Source of the DNA: CAYQIM01 sp964417555
GTDB lineage: Bacteria; Pseudomonadota; Gammaproteobacteria; Diplorickettsiales; Diplorickettsiaceae
DNA: 16,120 nt
Reading direction: 5' to 3'
Assembly (NCBI GenBank): GCA_964417555.1
Contig: CAYQIM010000034.1
Span: forward strand, 1-16,120
Shown in pieces: positions 13,630 through 16,120 of this stretch. The first letter of the stretch is position 1. Each line of letters starts with the position of its first letter. The notes below the pieces were generated by a model. That model ran no database searches and had not been told where the DNA came from. It saw only the letters and a program-made list of their open reading frames with translations. A program made the translations under genes and the position numbers.

Positions 13630-16076
13630 AATTACTCGAAGAAAAAGAGAAAAAAACGTTGCAGAAAGTAGGGAAAGAAAAAACAATGGATGATACTTTG
13701 CAACTTTTAGAAGCAGCAGACCAGTGGCAAGAATCTGTGTCATCTCTTCCGAACATGCTGAAGGAAGGTTGGATCCCTTTATTATCAACGGTTGAAACTA
13801 TAACAGAGGGTGAAAAAATAACGTTCATTCATCGTTATATACAAGCACATCAGGAGCGAACGTTACCATCACGTTTTTCAACCTATTTTGAAAAGCGATT
13901 ACAAGTAGTTTTTAAACAATTAAAAAGTATGCCTGAAGTAATGAAATTTCTCGTACGCCATCCAGAAGAATCGCTTAGAATTATGTTTGATTTTAAAAAG
14001 GGTTCATTTATTGATTTAAATCCCAACATTGACCAAGCAGGTTATAGTGGCGGATTGAACAAAGGTTTTACAATTCAAGCATTATTTGCATTTTTTCAAC
14101 AAAAAAATCGTGAATCATTTCAAACAGAACACGGCCCTCTGACTTTAGCATTTGAACTACATACCTATGTCAATCTTGCCCAAATGGTGCATGGAACGGC
14201 ATTAGAAACATTTGAAATTATTAGTCTCGTTAAAACACTATTACATCAAGAAAACCTAATACAAAAACCCCTAAGGAGTTTTATGCAATCGTTTAGACTA
14301 TTCGCTACGGAAGGAGTAGGTTTTCTGTTACAAGGAGCGGCTGTGAATCTTGACATTTACGAATTAGCCCATGTTAAGACCGAAATGGAAAAAAATATAA
14401 TTGCTACACAATTAACCTTTGATTTAGCAGGGTTAGCGATGATGGGTACAAGCTTTACTGCACCTTATTTAGGCGCTAGCGCTGCTGTTGCAGGAACGAT
14501 AGGCGCCCTGAGTGTACCTTTGGCGGGCATAGGCATCGGTGTAACGGGTTTAGTTGGAGCGTTTAGCCAAGTACTGGATGAAGCTAAAGCAGTAGGTAAG
14601 TATTTTTGGCAAATTGATTCTGCGTATCGAAATGAAGGCTATACATTAAAAAACGATGAAGACAACCCACCTGTAATGAATCCGCTTTATGGCGCAGTGA
14701 TAAAGTCTATCGATTTTAAAAACGGAAGTATCCAGTATGGAAGTCAGTTTATTTATCGTAGTAAACACAATCAGAACGGTTTTAATTTTCCGTCCTGTGT
14801 AATTGACAAAAATAGTGCCATAAATATTCGAGAAAGACTGAATTATCCTACACAAATAAACTTATCGCACGACTGGCAACAAACTAAGATATGGATTCTA
14901 CCCTTTACGACAAAAAGTTATTTTTCATATAATTGGATACATATTTCCGCTGTAGAGTTAAGGCATGATAAGGAATTTGAGATATTAGATAAAATCGATG
15001 GAGAAGATTTCTTTTACCGGTTTTATCACTTTCCAAGTGGTTACATTATTTATGAGTTATTTGAAGAACAGGTTGAAACTTCTATTACGCTGGTCCTAAA
15101 TGGCGAAGAAAGAATATTTCTTGTCCCCAAATTCAGTGAACAGGATTTCAGTTATTCCTGTCTACATTATAATTTCCGAGCTGAGAATGTCTCCGTCTCC
15201 GGTCAATGTACCATTGTTTTAAACAAAATAGGTTCTCTTGAGTTGTATTCACAAGGGTCGTACACTTGGACGTTGAGTGCACAAGAATTAGCAGATGACA
15301 CACTCGTTTTTGTAGAAAATGGCGTCCAAATTGGTGATATACCAATAAAGATTCAACCACAAGCCCCCGCTGATTATTTTTTTATTGACAAACAAGGTAA
15401 TAGCTTTCAACTCAATATAGAACAAAAAAGCTTGGATATCGAATCGCTTAATTTTAAATATTTAGAAGATCATCAACTTTCTGTTAAGCGTTATTTAGAA
15501 AAACACGCGCTGTCTGCCAACCATACCCTTTTAATAACAGATTACCCAATGATTGATCCAAAGGGCCTTTCTTACCAAGGTAAAGCATACTATCTCCCCA
15601 AAGAAGATCGCTATGTTTTTACCCAGCATCTAGACAAGGAACTAAGCGACGGTGCGCTATTAATTAATGCAACATCGAATGAAAGTTATTTTTATCATCC
15701 TGGAAAAAATATAGTTTGGCATAGCAACACAGAAAATAAGCTTGACGAACGCTATCTATTGTTCGAGGATTTAAATTTTTACGATTACCATAATAGAACG
15801 GAAACTATTATTTCGGCTAAATTAAACCCTTTTACACAATGCATTGATATTATTCAGAAACTTGCTGCTGATATTATAAGCGCAGACGACAAACAAGCGA
15901 CTACCTATAAAAATACTTATCTATATTATCAACTAAATACTAAAGACAATCGGCTCATTTTGCAAACCATTCGTCTATTTCTCAACATACAGGAACATAG
16001 CTACTTTTCAGATCAAGACTCACAAGCGAGTCGCTATGCTCATGAAAAATTTTGGCCATCGTGTCCCCAAAATTAA
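13563..16076 (+). CDS. TcdA/TcdB pore-forming (translocation) domain protein
   Basis: An open frame of 837 residues. Residues about 284-336 form a long hydrophobic Gly/Ala-rich stretch (LAGLAMMGTSF, AVAGTIGALSVPLAGIGIGV), like the membrane-inserting region of clostridial toxins. VIKSIDFKNGSIQYG (379-393) matches the TcdB block ISEIDFNNNSIVLG. KIWILPFTTKSYFSYNW, a YRFYHF segment and FLVPKFSEQDFSYS match further TcdB blocks (LMVLPNAPNRVFAWETGW, YWRYFAF, FIVPIITTEYIREKLSYS) in the same order. In known toxins this domain inserts in the endosome and moves the enzymatic part into host cytosol. The likelier start for a separate protein is ATG 13686, preceded by AGGGAAAG; the 41 codons before it include the end of the broken upstream gene. 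Residues 821-837 come from the terminal repeat, so the C-terminal binding region is missing. Confidence 0.75.
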   Translation: MAITQCRGNRKKRHIGNCILSIELLEEKEKKTLQKVGKEKTMDDTLQLLEAADQWQESVSSLPNMLKEGWIPLLSTVETITEGEKITFIHRYIQAHQERTLPSRFSTYFEKRLQVVFKQLKSMPEVMKFLVRHPEESLRIMFDFKKGSFIDLNPNIDQAGYSGGLNKGFTIQALFAFFQQKNRESFQTEHGPLTLAFELHTYVNLAQMVHGTALETFEIISLVKTLLHQENLIQKPLRSFMQSFRLFATEGVGFLLQGAAVNLDIYELAHVKTEMEKNIIATQLTFDLAGLAMMGTSFTAPYLGASAAVAGTIGALSVPLAGIGIGVTGLVGAFSQVLDEAKAVGKYFWQIDSAYRNEGYTLKNDEDNPPVMNPLYGAVIKSIDFKNGSIQYGSQFIYRSKHNQNGFNFPSCVIDKNSAINIRERLNYPTQINLSHDWQQTKIWILPFTTKSYFSYNWIHISAVELRHDKEFEILDKIDGEDFFYRFYHFPSGYIIYELFEEQVETSITLVLNGEERIFLVPKFSEQDFSYSCLHYNFRAENVSVSGQCTIVLNKIGSLELYSQGSYTWTLSAQELADDTLVFVENGVQIGDIPIKIQPQAPADYFFIDKQGNSFQLNIEQKSLDIESLNFKYLEDHQLSVKRYLEKHALSANHTLLITDYPMIDPKGLSYQGKAYYLPKEDRYVFTQHLDKELSDGALLINATSNESYFYHPGKNIVWHSNTENKLDERYLLFEDLNFYDYHNRTETIISAKLNPFTQCIDIIQKLAADIISADDKQATTYKNTYLYYQLNTKDNRLILQTIRLFLNIQEHSYFSDQDSQASRYAHEKFWPSCPQN

Positions 16077-16119
16077 TTCGCATCACGCGACTGAAATTAG
16101 GCCGCGATTCGTCCTGCGT
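16022..16119 (+). repeat. 98-bp inverted repeat, right copy
   Basis: This is the exact reverse complement of bases 1-98. It supplies the final 17 codons and TAA stop of the TcdB-like open frame, in the same reading frame as in the left copy. Because both window ends fall in the same repeat, the window boundaries may simply be assembly break points at a multi-copy sequence. A mobile element whose body lies outside the window is equally compatible. Confidence 0.93.
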
Positions 16120-16120
16120 C

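Larger units (their letters stand above)
10797..16076 (+). pseudogene. Large TcdA/TcdB-translocation-domain toxin-like gene, broken
   Basis: I read this as one decayed gene of about 1,760 codons. ATG at 10797 follows AAAAGGG with ideal spacing and reads MPNNFPA, then TAG (10818-10820), then stays open in the same frame through the 10920 ATG to 13376. A run of seven A (13333-13339) then needs one A fewer to continue into the frame that is open to 13629. A second frame change between 13545 and 13629 leads to the last frame, open to 16076. Order of parts: unknown N-terminal region (about 600 residues), two pentapeptide-repeat-like segments, then a region like the pore-forming/translocation domain of large clostridial toxins. 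I see no glucosyltransferase DXD block or clear cysteine-protease motif. The original C-terminus is replaced by the terminal repeat. Alternatively there are two genes: 10797-13629 (with nonsense and frameshift) and one starting at ATG 13686. Confidence 0.65.

Noticed and set aside
1..16120. Composite transposon or linear replicon with terminal inverted repeats
   Set aside because: The repeat is short, no transposase, replication or telomere gene is visible, and the repeat reads into genes; an element tip or assembly boundary is simpler.

Overview
The window is AT-rich (about two thirds A+T by eye), with long AT spacers, decaying genes, eukaryotic-like proteins and PAS/histidine-kinase signalling. 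This combination suggests a host-associated gammaproteobacterium of the Legionellales/Coxiellaceae type, such as a Rickettsiella-like intracellular bacterium. That assignment is an inference from style; no ribosomal RNA or housekeeping marker is present to confirm it. No tRNA, rRNA, CRISPR array, phage gene or recognisable transposase is visible.

Layout, left to right. Positions 1-98 and 16022-16119 are a perfect 98-bp inverted repeat, and both genes that run into it end in the same 17 residues. Next come two small unknown genes (44-460 minus, 748-1248 plus). From 1385 to 7157, on the minus strand, lies a three-part block: a HIT/DcpS-like (scavenger mRNA decapping-like) protein upstream (5769-7157), followed by two diverged copies of a GH13 alpha-amylase-family gene. 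The upstream GH13 copy (3744-5796) is a pseudogene with two nonsense codons and two single-base deletions. The downstream copy (1385-3142) is open but has lost its first beta strand through a deletion at its 5' end.

From 7564 to 10657 there is a small lone PAS-domain protein (minus), a divergent alpha/beta hydrolase of the hormone-sensitive-lipase type (plus), and a PAS histidine kinase (plus) whose sensor half resembles the lone PAS protein.

From 10797 to 16076 (plus) lies what looks like one very large toxin or effector gene, now broken. It has a good ribosome-binding site (partly buried in a predicted hairpin), an amber codon at codon 8, a long N-terminal region ending in pentapeptide-repeat-like segments, a +1 frameshift in an A7 run, a second frame change, and a C-terminal half that clearly resembles the translocation/pore-forming domain of large clostridial toxins (TcdA/TcdB). 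Its 3' end has been replaced by the terminal repeat.

Taken together this looks like an accessory region of host-interaction genes (toxin translocation domain, decapping-like HIT protein, glycan-active GH13 enzymes) in several stages of decay, interleaved with signalling genes. The most noteworthy points are the shared C-terminus donated by the repeat, the DcpS-like protein, the TcdB-like pseudogene with a sequestered Shine-Dalgarno sequence, and the reconstructable history of the GH13 duplication.
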